Source: Theristus sp. LFF4_11 (Eukaryota; Nematoda; Chromadorea; Monhysterida; Xyalidae). From it: a stretch of DNA of 64,000 bases. Numbering within the stretch: the first letter of the stretch is position 1; each line of letters opens with the position of its first letter. This document shows positions 13,393-26,145 of this stretch, in pieces. Where the stretch lies: contig JASANC010005536.1 of assembly GCA_030248135.1 (NCBI GenBank), positions 35,870 through 99,869 of the forward strand. The letters are read 5' to 3'. Below the pieces are notes generated by a model. That model saw only the letters and a list, made by a program, of their open reading frames with translations, did no database searches and was not told where the DNA came from. A program made the position numbers and the translations under genes.

Positions 13393-13777
13393 ACATCATC
13401 CGCATCTGCACTCCGTTTTTTTTTCGTTTTTTTTGTCGTCGCCAATTTATTTGCTTCCTTAAAAGTTTGTCGTTGCTCTGATGCACACTTGAGACTGAAA
13501 AAAATAGTTTATCTGAGCACTCGTGTTTTTCACTGAACATCTTGCACAGGTGAGATTTTCATTAGTATGATATGATTATACAGAACAGAACTACATGTAT
13601 GGTTTTCTTACTTATGTACCACCTATCTCGTCTCTTTGAGTTTTTTTGCCACAGTCTATTAGTCACCTTTTGCCTAACACAATACAACAAACTAAACGCA
13701 GCAATTGTTTGATAAACAAAAATTTATTCAGCTTTTTAAAAAAAAAATTTCTTGACCGCAAATGGCATAATCATGCA

Positions 13778-15864
13778 ATGTCTTTTTTGTTGCTCACAGT
13801 GTTTTCGTTTTTATTAGTTCACACTGCTTTACCAGTACAAGGGAGAATGTTGACTGATTCAGACACGGTTTGTATTTGCGAACTTCGCTAATTATTTATT
13901 GCGTACTGATTTCATTCGTGTTCTCACTTTTTGTGACAAACTTTAATGATTTGATAGCTAGTTCTGTCTATGGCTTTAAGAGTTTCTGCTGATTATCTCA
14001 CGTTTGCTTACATGCATTTATGTCATTGTTCTTTGTCTGCCTTCTAGCGATACCTCAGTCACTGACTGTCAACGCAGGAACTTACTTGCACACCAACACT
14101 ATTGTTTCTGAATTTTTTTAGAGTCGTCTGCGTTTTTTTGATTGTCATTCTGCTGTTTTCAATATTTAATTTTGCATTTGCTATTCGTGCTCAAAATTCG
14201 AGCAGTACAAAGTTATACTGATCATTTTATTCAGCATGTTTTTTCCCATTTTATTGCAATTTCTGTCTATATCGCACAAATATGGTTTAGCAAACATGCG
14301 TGCAAGACCATTAAAAGCTGAATATCGCCAATCGTGGCTGAAATGGGGCAATTCAGAAGCGTGCACTCTGAGATGGTGTGTTTGGTGATGGTGTGTGTGA
14401 AACAAATGACTGCGAAACAGCAGCATGCCAGTGAGCGAGTGCATCGGTCACTGCGGGCGTACTACTACGCGCTCGTGCTCGTGCTCGTGCGACAACGCGC
14501 AGTATTCCCCGACGAGCACGTGCTGCCGCCTGTCGTGGTGGCTCATGCAGGCACTCTGCGCGCCATGCTTTCAACTGTGTGCCATTATTTCAGTCGAGTG
14601 TACTGCGATGATGAGCACAGTAAAAGCTGTTGTTTGTAGTTCGTTTTCAAAAAAAACGACATCTTTAGCCAAATTTAGCTGCGGCGCATAATGCGCTGCT
14701 GGACGACAGTGCTTAGCGGAAAGGCGAATGTAGAATGCGTTTTCAGAGGAATCGGGCTAAATGGGTGAATAAAAGTTGTTTTGGAATGACAATTGGAGTT
14801 TTTTTACCGATAGGTGTATCGATGCAGCTAATAACAAATGCATGAAGACTCAACTTGGCCAACTGTTCGCCCTCCCGTTGCAGCTTTCCTTTTGAAAGTG
14901 TGGTTTTATTTTTCTTATTGACACGTGGACGTCAATGGATTTATGGGAAACAACAGCGAAGGCAAAATTTTATAGCTTCCTGGTTTAAGGTAAATTTTGT
15001 TGGTGGTGAATGGTGAAGAGAATTCTATTATAATTAGAGCCAAGTTGTACACGCATGACTCAGTTTGACTTCGCATGTTTGCCTCACTTGCTAGATCTCA
15101 AAAGCGTGAATAACGTTCATTTTTATCCCAGTACCACCGAAGCAACATACTAATCAATGCTGCTGAAGGCATTATGTGTTGGACACATGCAAAACAAGCA
15201 AATTGCATTCAAGTCTATGTTATTTACTTCGAGTTTTCTTAATACGTACTCTTTTTCATGACCGTGAACGGAACACCATGTTATCAATTTTATCACTACA
15301 CCGCCACTGTGACACTGGCAACTGACTTGCTCTGGCTGAGAGTACTTCAACGCGCTTATAAACCTTTTTGTTTTAAAACCTTATAAACCAGTTGACTAAC
15401 CGGTTTTTTAACGATTCGAACTGACTTTCGCTAACGTTTTAACTTTTTGACTTTAAACTGTGCTGCAGACGTTGAATGAGGCCGAATCGATGGCCAATGC
15501 TGGAGGTTACCGACTTCATTCCGCGGAAAACGGTGTACTGACGAAATCGGAGTTGACAATGGGGAGCAGCAGCAGCAACGGTGCATACTTTCTGAGCAAC
15601 AATGACATTCAACCAGCAATGGCAAACGCTGACAACGGGCGCAGAGAACGCGAGATCTATTTGATGGGCGTCGCGTGCCTGGCGATGTGGCTACTCATTG
15701 GCCTGGGCTGCACCAAGCGATACTGGACAGAGTGGTATGCACAGTTGGGCGGTTGCTGCTGTGGACACTGCGGGCAGCCGCACGGCACGCGACAGCACAC
15801 GGACAACGCGCGTCGAGAGCAGCGCTCGACAGAGCTGCTCAAGCCAGCCTTCAATGCCGTTTGA
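13778..15864 (+). CDS. candidate small type I membrane protein, two exons, unrecognised
   Basis: Candidate exon 1 (13778-13867) codes for a signal-peptide-like start, MSFLLLTVFSFLLVHTALPV, and ends at a GTTTGT donor in phase 0. Candidate last exon (15469-15864) follows a CTGTGCTGCAG acceptor, also phase 0. It codes for a Ser/Asn-rich stretch, one membrane segment (IYLMGVACLAMWLLIGLGC), a cysteine cluster (GGCCCGHCG) and a basic tail ending LLKPAFNAV. The join would give 161 residues with a short outside domain and a cytoplasmic tail. An extra exon near 14410-14600, where a cysteine-rich frame is open, is possible. No family recognised. The second exon is more secure than the first. Confidence 0.4.
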
Positions 15865-16833
15865 CTTTCCTCATCATTATGGATGCTTATTATGCAACTG
15901 TTTTGGTCTGCTTTTGCTCATACACAGGTTACCATCGGGTGCAGACCAAACAAACGACAATTTTTGTTTCAGCTTTTCTCAAACTTTGTTACTTTTTCAA
16001 ACTGTTTTTCAAATACAAAATACAAATTTTATTTCAAACAACACCAGCATATCTAGCAAATGAGTAATAATTGGATTAAAAACAAATATGAAAAATGACC
16101 TGTGTCACACACAACAGAAAAACAATGACAAGACTACGGTTTTCGGAAATGGTTACGCGTTCCCAGACATTGAGCCAGCTTGAAAAAAATGTGTCAGACA
16201 AACATTTTAACAGACACTACCGGTAGACAACGTAATTTGAAAATCACAATAAAACGTGACAAAAAATAAAAAAGGACTAGTTAGTACTACAGATGTAAAG
16301 ATAACAGCAAACATCCGAATGTCAGTTGTTAGCCTAAACGCGTATTCCTACCAGTGGCCCACAAAGACCGTAAAGTTCGCTGTTCGAAGTCAAAACTCAG
16401 CATACGATAATACTGAAAAAATGAAACAAGCAATAAATGAGATTTTACGCTATTTTTTTGTCTCGTGACGCTCTGACGACACTTGCGACTGGAATATAGC
16501 GTAAAGACAAAATAAAACAAATAACGACTAAACATTGAGTGAGTATAACGAAATTATGTACGACAGATACAGCAACAAATAAACAGAAACAAATGCTGGC
16601 AGAAGCGGTTATTCCAGATTTCTTGCCAGGGAAACCATCTCGATTTATAAATTTGAGTAATCCATTGATTCACAGGTTGGTCAATCTTCTAAACGTTGAG
16701 AGTAATCAGGCTAAAAGCAAAAACGAACTACAACATACGAAAGCAAAGCCTAGTTGACATGGAACAACACGGCGACGACCACAGAACATTGGCGTGACCA
16801 CCAGCAACACGCGCACGCGAGCACTCAGCCGTC

Positions 16834-19800
16834 TCACTTCATCTCCTTGATGCGTTTCTCCTGCGCGTCCAGCTCGGCGCGCACGGCCGCTGGCAGATCC
16901 GGGCCAACCTGCGAAGCAGAGTGAGCAAATTCAGCAAAGTTGCCGATGAAAGCATGAACGCAAGAATCAGGCAGAACGCAAACGGCCGGCGAGCCACCTG
17001 TTCCTCGAGCCAACGACGATTCTCAGCGGCGTCCGCCATCCAGTAGTCCTTCGGCAGCGAGAACAGCTCGTCCCAGTCGATCGGGGGCAGTTGCTCGAGG
17101 TTGAGGCTGCCTGCAACGTGGCTCATCATGGTTGGCATGTGCAAGCAATGCTGCCACAATGGCAATGGCGGCTCAGTAATGCTGTGACACTGCCACGCGA
17201 ACTGAGCTGTGTGTCACCTTTCTTGGGGATGAAGCCAATGGGCGTCTGCTCAGCAATCGAGTCGTCACCGTCGACGCGACGAATGATCCAGTCGAGCACA
17301 CGGATGTTCTCGCCAAAACCAGGCCACAGGAACTTGCCGTTCTTGTCCAGACGGAACCAGTTCACGTGGTAGATGCGTGGCACCTGATACATGCAAACAC
17401 ACACACATGAATAACCCAATTCGAACGTGTCCTACTGAGATGACGTCATCTGCAAGCGCTTGTCAGTTGACGTGAATTTGGCGGATTTCTTCACGTGAAA
17501 AAAACACGTGACAGGGTGAAATTCGTGCAACGAGAAACGTGAATGACGTCTTTTTCAAGGCCACCTGAAGTTCCAAAACTTGGGGTGTTGAAACAAAGAA
17601 ACGTGAGCGCAGTTGGACGTGCCTTGTGGTTTCCCTTCTTCAGATCGAGCCAGTGCTGCAGATAACGGCCAAAGTTGTATCCCATGAACGGGCGCATCGC
17701 CATCGCGTCGTGCATGATCTTCTTGCCGGCGTGCTCTGCGGCTGCGGTCGCCTCCGACTTGAGGCAAGCGCCTGCAAACGAACACGTGCACATTTGCTGT
17801 TGCAATAAAAACAACATCAAAAACATTGCTGAAAACTTTGGCTTCGCAGTCCACGAAAGGCTCGGCCTTGTCATCAGTTTTGGTTCAGGTGACCACCGAC
17901 CACCAGGCTCAGTATTTGAACCAAGAATGTTGCTTCATTGGCGTTTTCCACGATCACTGCCGCTGCCTTCACTGATTCACAAGTGAACTTACCAACAAAG
18001 ATGCCGTGCTCCCAGCTGAACGCCTCGTAGACGAGTGGCACGCCCTCGGGGCGACGGCCACCGAAGATGAACGCACAGATCGGCACGCCGGCCGTGTCCT
18101 CCCACTGCGGGTGGATGACGGGGCACTGCGACGCTGGACACGAGAAACGCGAGTTCGGGTGTGCCGCCTTGCCGGGCATGCCGATCTTCCAGCTTTCGCC
18201 CAGCCACGTGATGATCTCAACGTTCTGCAAAACAACCGACCGCGTGCGTATGTGTGCGACGTGTTTGCATGAACACGGGCGTTCTGCTGCGCTCTGTCGC
18301 GTCACTGTTGGCCTTTTCGGGTGCATTGCAGATTTATTCAAACGCGTCGCAGCGAAATAACGTTCTTTGCCTCAAAGACGCCCATTCGTGATGCACAGAC
18401 ACCGGTTTAGTTCAGCTCACACTTTGCAGACGTTATCAGCTGTGCACTAAGAGCATTGCGGTGCGACACGTGCAATGTGCTACGCAACGAGCAACCTTGT
18501 CCTCGATTTCGTCCTCGAGTCCCTCCCAGTAGTACATGCCATCGACCGTCTCCGCAACGTTCGTGAAGATCGAGTTCTTCTGGAAGGTGCGCACGGCCAT
18601 CGGGTTCGTCTTCATGGAGGTGCCCGGCGCGACGCCAAAGAATCCGGCCTCCGGGTTGATGCCCATCAATTGGCCGTCCTCACGGAAACGCATCCACGCG
18701 ATGTCGTCGCCTGCAACAGAGACAAGCGCACTCGCCTCGCACGCAGCACGTTCGCAGCTGCACCACCACCGACTCACCGACGACACGCACACGATACCCG
18801 CCAACGGTCGGCTCCAACATGGCCAGGTTGGTCTTGCCACAAGCGGACGGGAACGCAGCGGCCAGGAAGTGCTCCTTGCCGGTGGCGCCCACGGTGACGC
18901 CCATGATCTGCAGCAGCAACAGAGCAGTGCTATGCGTGCGCTGTGAGTGAGCGCCTGTGTGTGCTCGTGTTGCTCACCAGCATGTGCTCAGCCAGCCAGC
19001 CCTCGTCACGAGCAATGACGGATGCGATGCGCAGCGCGAAGCACTTCTTGCCGAGCAACGAGTTGCCGCCGTAGCCGGAGCCGAACGACCAGATCTCGCG
19101 CTCGGCCGGCCGATGTGCGATGATGACTTTGCCCGGGTTACACGGCCAGTGGTTGACGACCTTCTCTGCAAGTCACTGCGCAGTCTGTGTCTGTCATGTT
19201 GGCAGTCTCAAACTAACGTAGCGCCAGGCCAATTCATGCATACAACATTTATCCGGGCCAATCCGGCCGTCACGTCTAGGGTTAGGGGAAAAAAATCCGG
19301 ATTTATTAAAAAAAATTTTTTTACAAGTTAGGTTCGTTCGAAGCGTCTCGTCGAGCTGAGTTCATCTAGACTATTTTCAGAACGATCCGGAAAACTATAA
19401 GAGCGAAAATCGTGTTTTATTGAAATTATGTCCATTTCATAGAGGGAAAGTTGCATTTTCAACAGTAAAACAGGACAATTTTCGACGTGTACTTGAATAT
19501 TGAACCGTTCTTAGTTGTTCCTCTTTAGAAAATTACCAAAATTAGACTGTGTTCAAAAATTCCTGTTTGCTGTAGCTAAGTCGGCAACCCCTGTCGACCC
19601 GGTCGCCCCCCCCAAGACACTTACTTTCAGGTTCAACCAGCTATGCTATCTGCCTTATGGCGAGAGCCCACTCTTCAAATCATCGTATCGAAAACACGTA
19701 CCATGATTTCGCGATCACGTTGCGGGCAACTGACAGACGCAAGTTTAACACGTTAGTTTAGCTCAGCACGCAAGTTTTAACATGTGGCCATGTTATCGGG

Positions 19801-22800
19801 TATCTGAAAAACGGTCGTGTGATGTGGTATTAACCAACATCTCCGCTCCAATTGTTTAACAATATATCGCACAACTCCATTGTAGACCTATAACATACGC
19901 CAATCAACAAGATATCATGTTCATCTCATGGCCTACCGACTGAAAAACATGTTCTAAGTTGCAAGAAAACTATTTCTGAAACGATATTTCAATTGAGTTA
20001 AGTCATTTCAACGCTAAAAATTGACTCTAGAAGTCATCCAAATCGAAAAACATGGAGTACGTCGGTCAAAATGACCAAATAATGACATTTACCTAAGCAC
20101 ACAAAGAAGTTGGGAAGAAAATTTGGTTTGAACTTTCAAAAAATTATGCCATAAATCGAATTTTCAGAGCAAAGTAGAAGAAAAAATTTGCAAATTTTTT
20201 TAAGTTTGAAAAAAAAAATCCAAATTTAAAAAAAAACGAAAAAAAAATTTTTCAAAGCCCCTAACCCCAGTCACGTCTCATTCATGGAGCAAAAAATCAA
20301 TGCAGCACGTCACGGCTTCTTCAGAACACGTGCTCGTTTATACGAAAACGAGCATTCATACATGACGTGCCGTGACGTGCCGGATATATACGTCGTGGAG
20401 TGGATGCATTGGTGTTAAGTGGCCAAAAAAGCGCCACGACACCTGTCTTGTGTCGACTATAAAAGTTGACATGATGTACGTATCGTTTCAAGGGGCAACG
20501 CAACCAGCAACACGGACACCCACCGAGCACAGGACGCGGCAGACCAACGGAGTGGATGCAGCGCACAAAGTCGCTGTCGCCGAGCGCCTCCCAGACTTTC
20601 GGCGAGACACGCGTCATGATGCGCATGCACAACACCACGTAGTTGCTGTCCGTCAGCTGCACACCGATCTTGGACAACGGCGACCCGATGGGACCCATCG
20701 AGAACGGAATCACGTACATCATGCGCCCTGAAAGCACAACGTATAAGGAAATGTTGCAAAAAGACGTTTCATTTTTATTGTCATCATGCAAATGCATGCC
20801 TTTATCATCGCACACATCGTCTGTGCTCACGTTTGTTTCTTTTGTGAACGGTTCCTCATTGCATTCTCTTTCTCTCCTCAGCTAATTGACACCAACAAAC
20901 ATTCCAGCTGTTTCCAGCGTTCATTCCCCCAGTGTAGCGTCATTCACGCAGGCTGCTCACTTTCCCATCCAAGCCACAAGCGACGTTGTGTGCTCTTCTT
21001 TTATGAGCGTAATTCATTTCTGCGCAAACGGTCGGCCGTCGTAAACAGACGACAGCGAAAGCACATTAGTCTGCACGTATGCGGTTTTTCGTCTCAACTT
21101 TTGCAGGCGGACACGCACAGTTTTAGTGACACATTGAGCGCAGCCCGTCTTTTCATTGCTAAACTACGTGGCCTCACCAAAAATGACATCAACCGGAAAA
21201 CTGAAAAGCCACGTACGTAAATAATCAAGCATAGACAGAGGCGTGGACGCTGAATGTTGCATTGCAGCAAATGTGGGCCGTACAAGCATCAGCAAGCAGC
21301 TGTGCCGTGCTTGTGCTGCTAAAACGCGCTGCTTACAACAGCAACATTGAGCTTCGTGCGCACTTTTGATCATAATAACGAGCACTGCAAATTTGCGCCA
21401 TGCCATGCAGCCGTATGATACAAAAGTCTGGCCACAACCGCACACATCAGCGCACAACACGACCCACAGCACATCGTCAGTGAAACTTTTAGACCGTCCC
21501 TGCGTTGCTACAGCCCAGAATGGCTCAGCCCTCCGCCAGCAGCAGCCTTTTCAACAACGACACGTCAATGCAAGCGTACGTGCGCAGAGCACAGGCACGA
21601 AAACAACATGTGTTCAGACATTTTTGCACAAAGTCACGTACACACAGAGACGTACACGCAGAGTCCGTTTGCCCGACACATTTCTGACGTTATGCCCAAC
21701 TTTAGCACAACCACAAACAACCGGTTCATACCGAAACTGACGAGCGCAATCAAAATCGCTTCCCGTTTTTTATCAGTGTGTTGTGTTTCTCGACTAATCG
21801 CAAACAAAATGAGAAACGGCATAAAGTGAAATGGTAGAAGTTTTGATAATGTTCTTTTAAGATAAAATTCAGATAAGAAATTTATTATTTCCACGATCGC
21901 AGTGTCATAATCCACAACAAAATCTAATAAGCACGAAGCTCGCACAAATGACAAACAGGCAGCACAGTAATACTAATACGATTTGAAAAAAACCACGTAC
22001 TGGTGTTGTGGGCGGCCATCTCTGGCTAAAAAGATCGAGTTGTTTTCACGCAGAGCTTTCGTGCACCACACCATGACGTCGTTGTTTTGAACATGACGTC
22101 ACTAGCGCACCCTAAACTCCAATGGCTTGCTTGCTGCGAACAATGCGTCAAACGGACATGGGCCACATCAGATTGACATTTCTATCGAGTCCAACGAGCA
22201 CGACACAAGCCAATGAAACACGTTACTTACAACATTCAATAACAGACACACCGATTGATTGGATCACGTGTATGCAGACCAGACCAACCACAGACAGTGA
22301 TGTGGAGCACGCCGCGGCGCATGCTGCTGTCAAGTGCTGCAAGTTGCTTCAACGCGGATTTGCGCCAATCAGCAGCGCGCTACAGCACTTGTTGCACCCA
22401 CACTCGTCGCACGGGTACGACAGAGACAATCAACACAGTTCTTTCTGTTCATTTTACCACATGAGCAACCAACCGTTCATGCATCCAACAAATCGCGTGT
22501 CAAGTTCATTAGCGAATTCGTTCGGCGACATCCAGTGTCCCATTTCGGGATCGATGCCAGGTGGCGTGTGCGTCACGGTCTCGTATTTGTCTGGCGTCAC
22601 AATCCACGTTTTTGACTCGACACGCGCCACGTCGCGCGGATCCGTACGACAGATGTAGCTGAAGTGAATTGTTAACAAAACGTGAACAAGAGTGAACAAA
22701 CGAGCCATGGTGGTCGCCGTGCATGGAACTGTGGCCCCGATTATGATGGTCAATGCAGCTTGAATTTTTATGAGCACTGGATTAGCAAGCTGCACAAAAA

Positions 22801-23440
22801 CAGACGAGCATCGCGCCCATGTTCTATGCTTGTTGATGATGATAGCATCATACCAACAGGCTGACATTGCACACACTGCACTCAGAAGTGGTCAGTATTA
22901 AACACCAACAGACAAGACCAGACCAACCAATTTTCGAGTTTCTTCAACGGCGACAACGATCCGCGTTCAATCAATTTAGCCTTGATCTCGTTTGCCTCGT
23001 GGTCGGAGCCATCGCAGATGTAGATGCCACGTGGACGCACCAACTCGGCCTTCTCAGCAACGAAACGCTGCACTTTGTACGGCAACAGGTGGAAATCACC
23101 CTGCAACGAAAATACAGCCGTGTAACACTCATGTAGCGCAACACAACCAAAAAAAGAAGCGAATAGCAATGAACGTTTCAAAATCAGTTGCTTACACTCA
23201 ACCCGTAAGCTTCAACTCATGCGTTCAAAAAAACACGGTTTTTGCAAAATTGCTTTATTCATCAAATCAACTCCGAGGCAAAGTAGGCTGTGGCGTTTGA
23301 AGACTGCAGCGTTTGCAGCGACTGACCTGCGCGATCGGCAGATGTCCCAGTCGTTTTGTGACGACCTCGTTCACGACGTAGAACGCGTCATCCGAGATTT
23401 GACGCAGTGCTTGAGACGGGTGCGGTGGGATCGCGGCCAT
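16834..23440 (-). CDS. phosphoenolpyruvate carboxykinase (GTP)
   Basis: Twelve exons, from the 5' end: 23440-23327, 23100-22928, 22658-22474, 20727-20524, 19165-18978, 18907-18778, 18710-18496, 18224-17993, 17771-17623, 17383-17218, 17110-16998, 16908-16834. They total 1944 nt (647 aa), the usual length of animal PEPCK, and all phases agree. It converts oxaloacetate and GTP to phosphoenolpyruvate, CO2 and GDP in gluconeogenesis. Family motifs: [53 protein letters not shown], the P-loop with catalytic cysteine [13 protein letters not shown] (about 305-318), [45 protein letters not shown] and [13 protein letters not shown]. The start is the ATG just upstream of [12 protein letters not shown]; no mitochondrial presequence is evident, so it is probably cytosolic. 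Intron 9 has a GC donor; intron 4 carries a 992-bp insertion. Confidence 0.97.
19278..20269. mobile_element. 992-bp non-autonomous DNA element with 9-bp target duplication
   Basis: It lies in PEPCK intron 4. The 9-bp GTCACGTCT occurs at 19269-19277 and again at 20270-20278, exactly flanking the element. The ends are short inverted repeats: AGGGTTAGGGG at the left and CCCCTAACCCCA at the right. The interior is AT-rich with long A and T runs near both ends and no plausible transposase. A 9-bp duplication is typical of Mutator-like elements; the family is not proven. Confidence 0.8.
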
Positions 23441-24162
23441 ACTTGCCGGTGGTTATGATGATGAATTTAGTGGTTGGCGAATAATTTACAGTTGGTGAAT
23501 ATGAAAAGCGGCACAACTGAATATGGTCACGACACTGACTGATGCAATGAGAATGCTAGAGAAAACGCTGGCTGAAAAAAACACAAAGAAAGACTGAACG
23601 TTTCATTCTGAAATTTTTTAGCTCGACAGAACTATTTTTTGAAGAAAAAATGTAAACATGGATTGAATCAAGGCTATCGTTTGCATGATAATTGTGATGA
23701 ATGATAACTTTTTTGGATCCATTTCCGCAAAGATATATTGGTTACACAAGCATTCCGCAAACGATACATTCCCCAAAGTAACGCAAGCAAACGCAACGAA
23801 CATACAGCAGAACAATCTGAACAAATCGTATCGTTGGTGAATGGGCTTGAGAAAAGCGGATCACAATTTGAAATATGATAAATTTGAAATATTCTTGAAA
23901 ATCGTGACTGCCACTAAAGAAATCTTGGAACTGAAGACTAATCACACTTCTAACTTTTTTAAACCTGAGTACTGAAGTTTTGAACACTGTTTGAGAAATG
24001 TTATGTAGAGGATTTTTCCAAAATGCCGGAGGAAAATCTGATGGTCCACAAAAAATAGGTGCATTCGAACTGCACTGACGCGCTGAGTTCGAATACTGCA
24101 CTTTTATAACTGATAAAGGCTGTTTTTAAAATTGTCCTTAAAATTGGCTGTCCTTAAAATTG
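23441..24162. other. upstream flank of PEPCK
   Basis: This holds the region 5' of the PEPCK start codon. I see no TATA box in a convincing position and no coding exon. Near 24066-24100 is a stretch around GACGCGCTGAGTTCGAAT that recurs near 62838-62860, so a dispersed repeat begins here. Confidence 0.4.
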
Positions 24163-24705
24163 GCAAAATCTTCGGCGCTCTTTACTTTTACGTGGCCCAA
24201 CGCAAAATGAATGGCCCATCGCAAAATGAATGGCCCATCGAAAAAAGAATGGCCCATCGGAAAATGAGTGGCCCATCGCAAAATGAGTAGGTTCCTAATC
24301 CTAAACCTAATCCTAAGCGAAGCCTTTTGGTTAAGGTGAAAATGTTGCTTGCAATGAGTCATTGTAGGTTCCTGATCCTAAACCTAAGCCAAGCCTTTTT
24401 GATAAGGTGAAATTGATCATTTTCACCTTATCAAAAAGGCTTGGCTCGCTTAGGATTAGGTTTAGGAACCTACGACTCATTGCAAGCAACATTTTTCACC
24501 TTATCCAAAAGGCTTGGCTTTGGATTAGAAACCTACAACGACCCATTGCAAGCAACCTCAGATCAAAAATCACTTTTAAGAATGTATACAAATCGTTGGG
24601 CCATTCATTTTGTGTTGGGCCACTTATTTTGTGTGGGGCCATTCATTTTGCGATGGGCCATTCATTTTGTGTTGGGCCACGCATCAGTAAAGAGCGCCAA
24701 ATTTT
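24163..24705. mobile_element. foldback element with inverted short-tandem-repeat ends
   Basis: The ends are inverted copies: GGCGCTCTTTACT near 24175 faces AGTAAAGAGCGCC near 24687. Inside each end is a tandem array of 18-19-bp units, ATGGCCCATCGCAAAATGA at 24189-24288 and its complement TCATTTTGCGATGGGCCAT at 24595-24682. The centre (24288-24560) is a second palindrome built from CCTAATCCTAAACCTAA and AAGCCAAGCCTTTTTGATAA units. No coding capacity. Confidence 0.75.
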
Positions 24706-24791
24706 CAATTAAAAATCAAACACAACGTTTTTAGTTGTCGTCGTTGCCGTCGCCGTCGTTTTTTTCGGAAAATAAATTTGTGCCTTTGGAA

Positions 24792-25010
24792 TAGGGTTGT
24801 TAAACAAAAATCGATTTTTTTTTAATTTTATTAAAAAAAACAAAAATGCCGTTTTTTAATTCGAAAACTTTTCCTCTAATATGCTCTGAAAACCTCAAAT
24901 TTGGCACAATTTTTCGAAAGTTCAACAAAAATTTTCTTTGATATTACCTCGTAAAACCGTCGGCGTCAGCAGTCGATTTTGGACCGTTTTACCGGCTGAT
25001 TTTAGTTTAA
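24792..25010 (+). mobile_element. fragment of the TAGGGTTGTT repeat family
   Basis: It begins TAGGGTTGTTAAACAAAAAT and continues colinearly with the left part of the full copy at 44819-45555 (CTCTAATATGCTCTGAAAAC, GTTCAACAAAAATTTTC, GATTTTGGACCGTTTTACCG), then stops near CGGCTGATTTTAG. The right end is missing, so this is a truncated copy. Confidence 0.75.
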
Positions 25011-25124
25011 AAATACAGAACAGCAGTTTTCATGGCCAAATCTTAATTTACTTTTGTCACCGTCGTCGTCGTTCTTTTTTTCTGAAAAAAACAACAATTC
25101 GCCTTCAAAATTTACTTTTTTTGA

Positions 25125-25260
25125 TTTTTCTACATTTCATAAATCACAAACAAGCATTGCCCATTGAAAATTCAAACATTCATCAACACAAACACTCAAA
25201 AAGTTAAAAAATTTAAAAAAGCAAAGTGCAATTTGAACGGCCCGCGTTTGAATCTGATGG
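25125..25260 (+). repeat. dispersed repeat, copy 1 of 2
   Basis: CATTCATCAACACAAACACT at about 25179 and the surrounding 120 bp match 56295-56420 (ATTCATCTAAACAAACACTC) in the same orientation, ending in CGGCCCGCGTTTG and CGACCTGCGTTGC respectively. No ends or coding sequence could be defined. Confidence 0.55.
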
Positions 25261-26145
25261 TTGAATCTGATTACGGTAACGCACCAGCCAATCAGCTGAT
25301 GCCCCACATTATCCAGTCCGACTATAATTAAAAAATTAATTTTAGAAATCCCGATTTTTTCAAAAAAATACAAAAAAGTAAAAAGTTTCGAACCATAGTT
25401 GTACTTGTTCTCGGGGGGGCTGCCCCAAACAGGGCAAACCTCCACCCCAGCTCTAGAACAACTATGTTTCGAACCCCTGTTAGTGCTTGCAATGCTCTCG
25501 ACAAAAGTGCAGATTGCGCAAAAGTGAACAAACCAACCTGACCTGAACCTGAACGGGTGCGCGAGCGCGAGCGAACAAATAAATGAACAAATAAATAAAA
25601 ATTGAATTTCAGTCAAATCAAAAATTGCAGAAATTTTCAAAAATTGTTCAAAATCCCGATAAAAAAACTTATGAACCCTAAAATGAGAACATTTAGAAAA
25701 TTAAGAAAAAAGATAAAAACCGGTTGTCATAAATGGAATTGGCTTTGGTTTTTGTTCAATTCAATTCACTTCAACACAATTCAATTGTTGGACTGGACTG
25801 GATTGGTTTTTGTTGTTGTCCACCCCTTCGTTGTTTTTGTTGGTGTCCGGTTTTTTTTTGTTGGGAGCTGCAATGAGTGCAGCTGTTGTAATTGGTGCAA
25901 CAACTTTCCGCAGTGGCGGCAAAGAACAACAACAACTTTTAAATTTTGAACGGTCATTGAATGCTGACCAAACCTTCTGGGGTTCTGACTTCTGATACTT
26001 TTGATATCTGATACATGATGTCAATTCAATCTTGAACCCAACCAACATAAAGTAGTCAAGCTTGTCCAAACCCACATCTAATTAACACACAACTGCCATG
26101 TTCACGCACGCACCTTTATCTTCAAGTTTGTGGTGTCACTAACTA

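Noticed and set aside
14425..14600. Cysteine-rich reading resembling a Sprouty domain (CDNAQY...CCRLSWW)
   Set aside because: Only a loose resemblance, no good acceptor or donor in the needed phase, and the other half of a Sprouty domain is absent.
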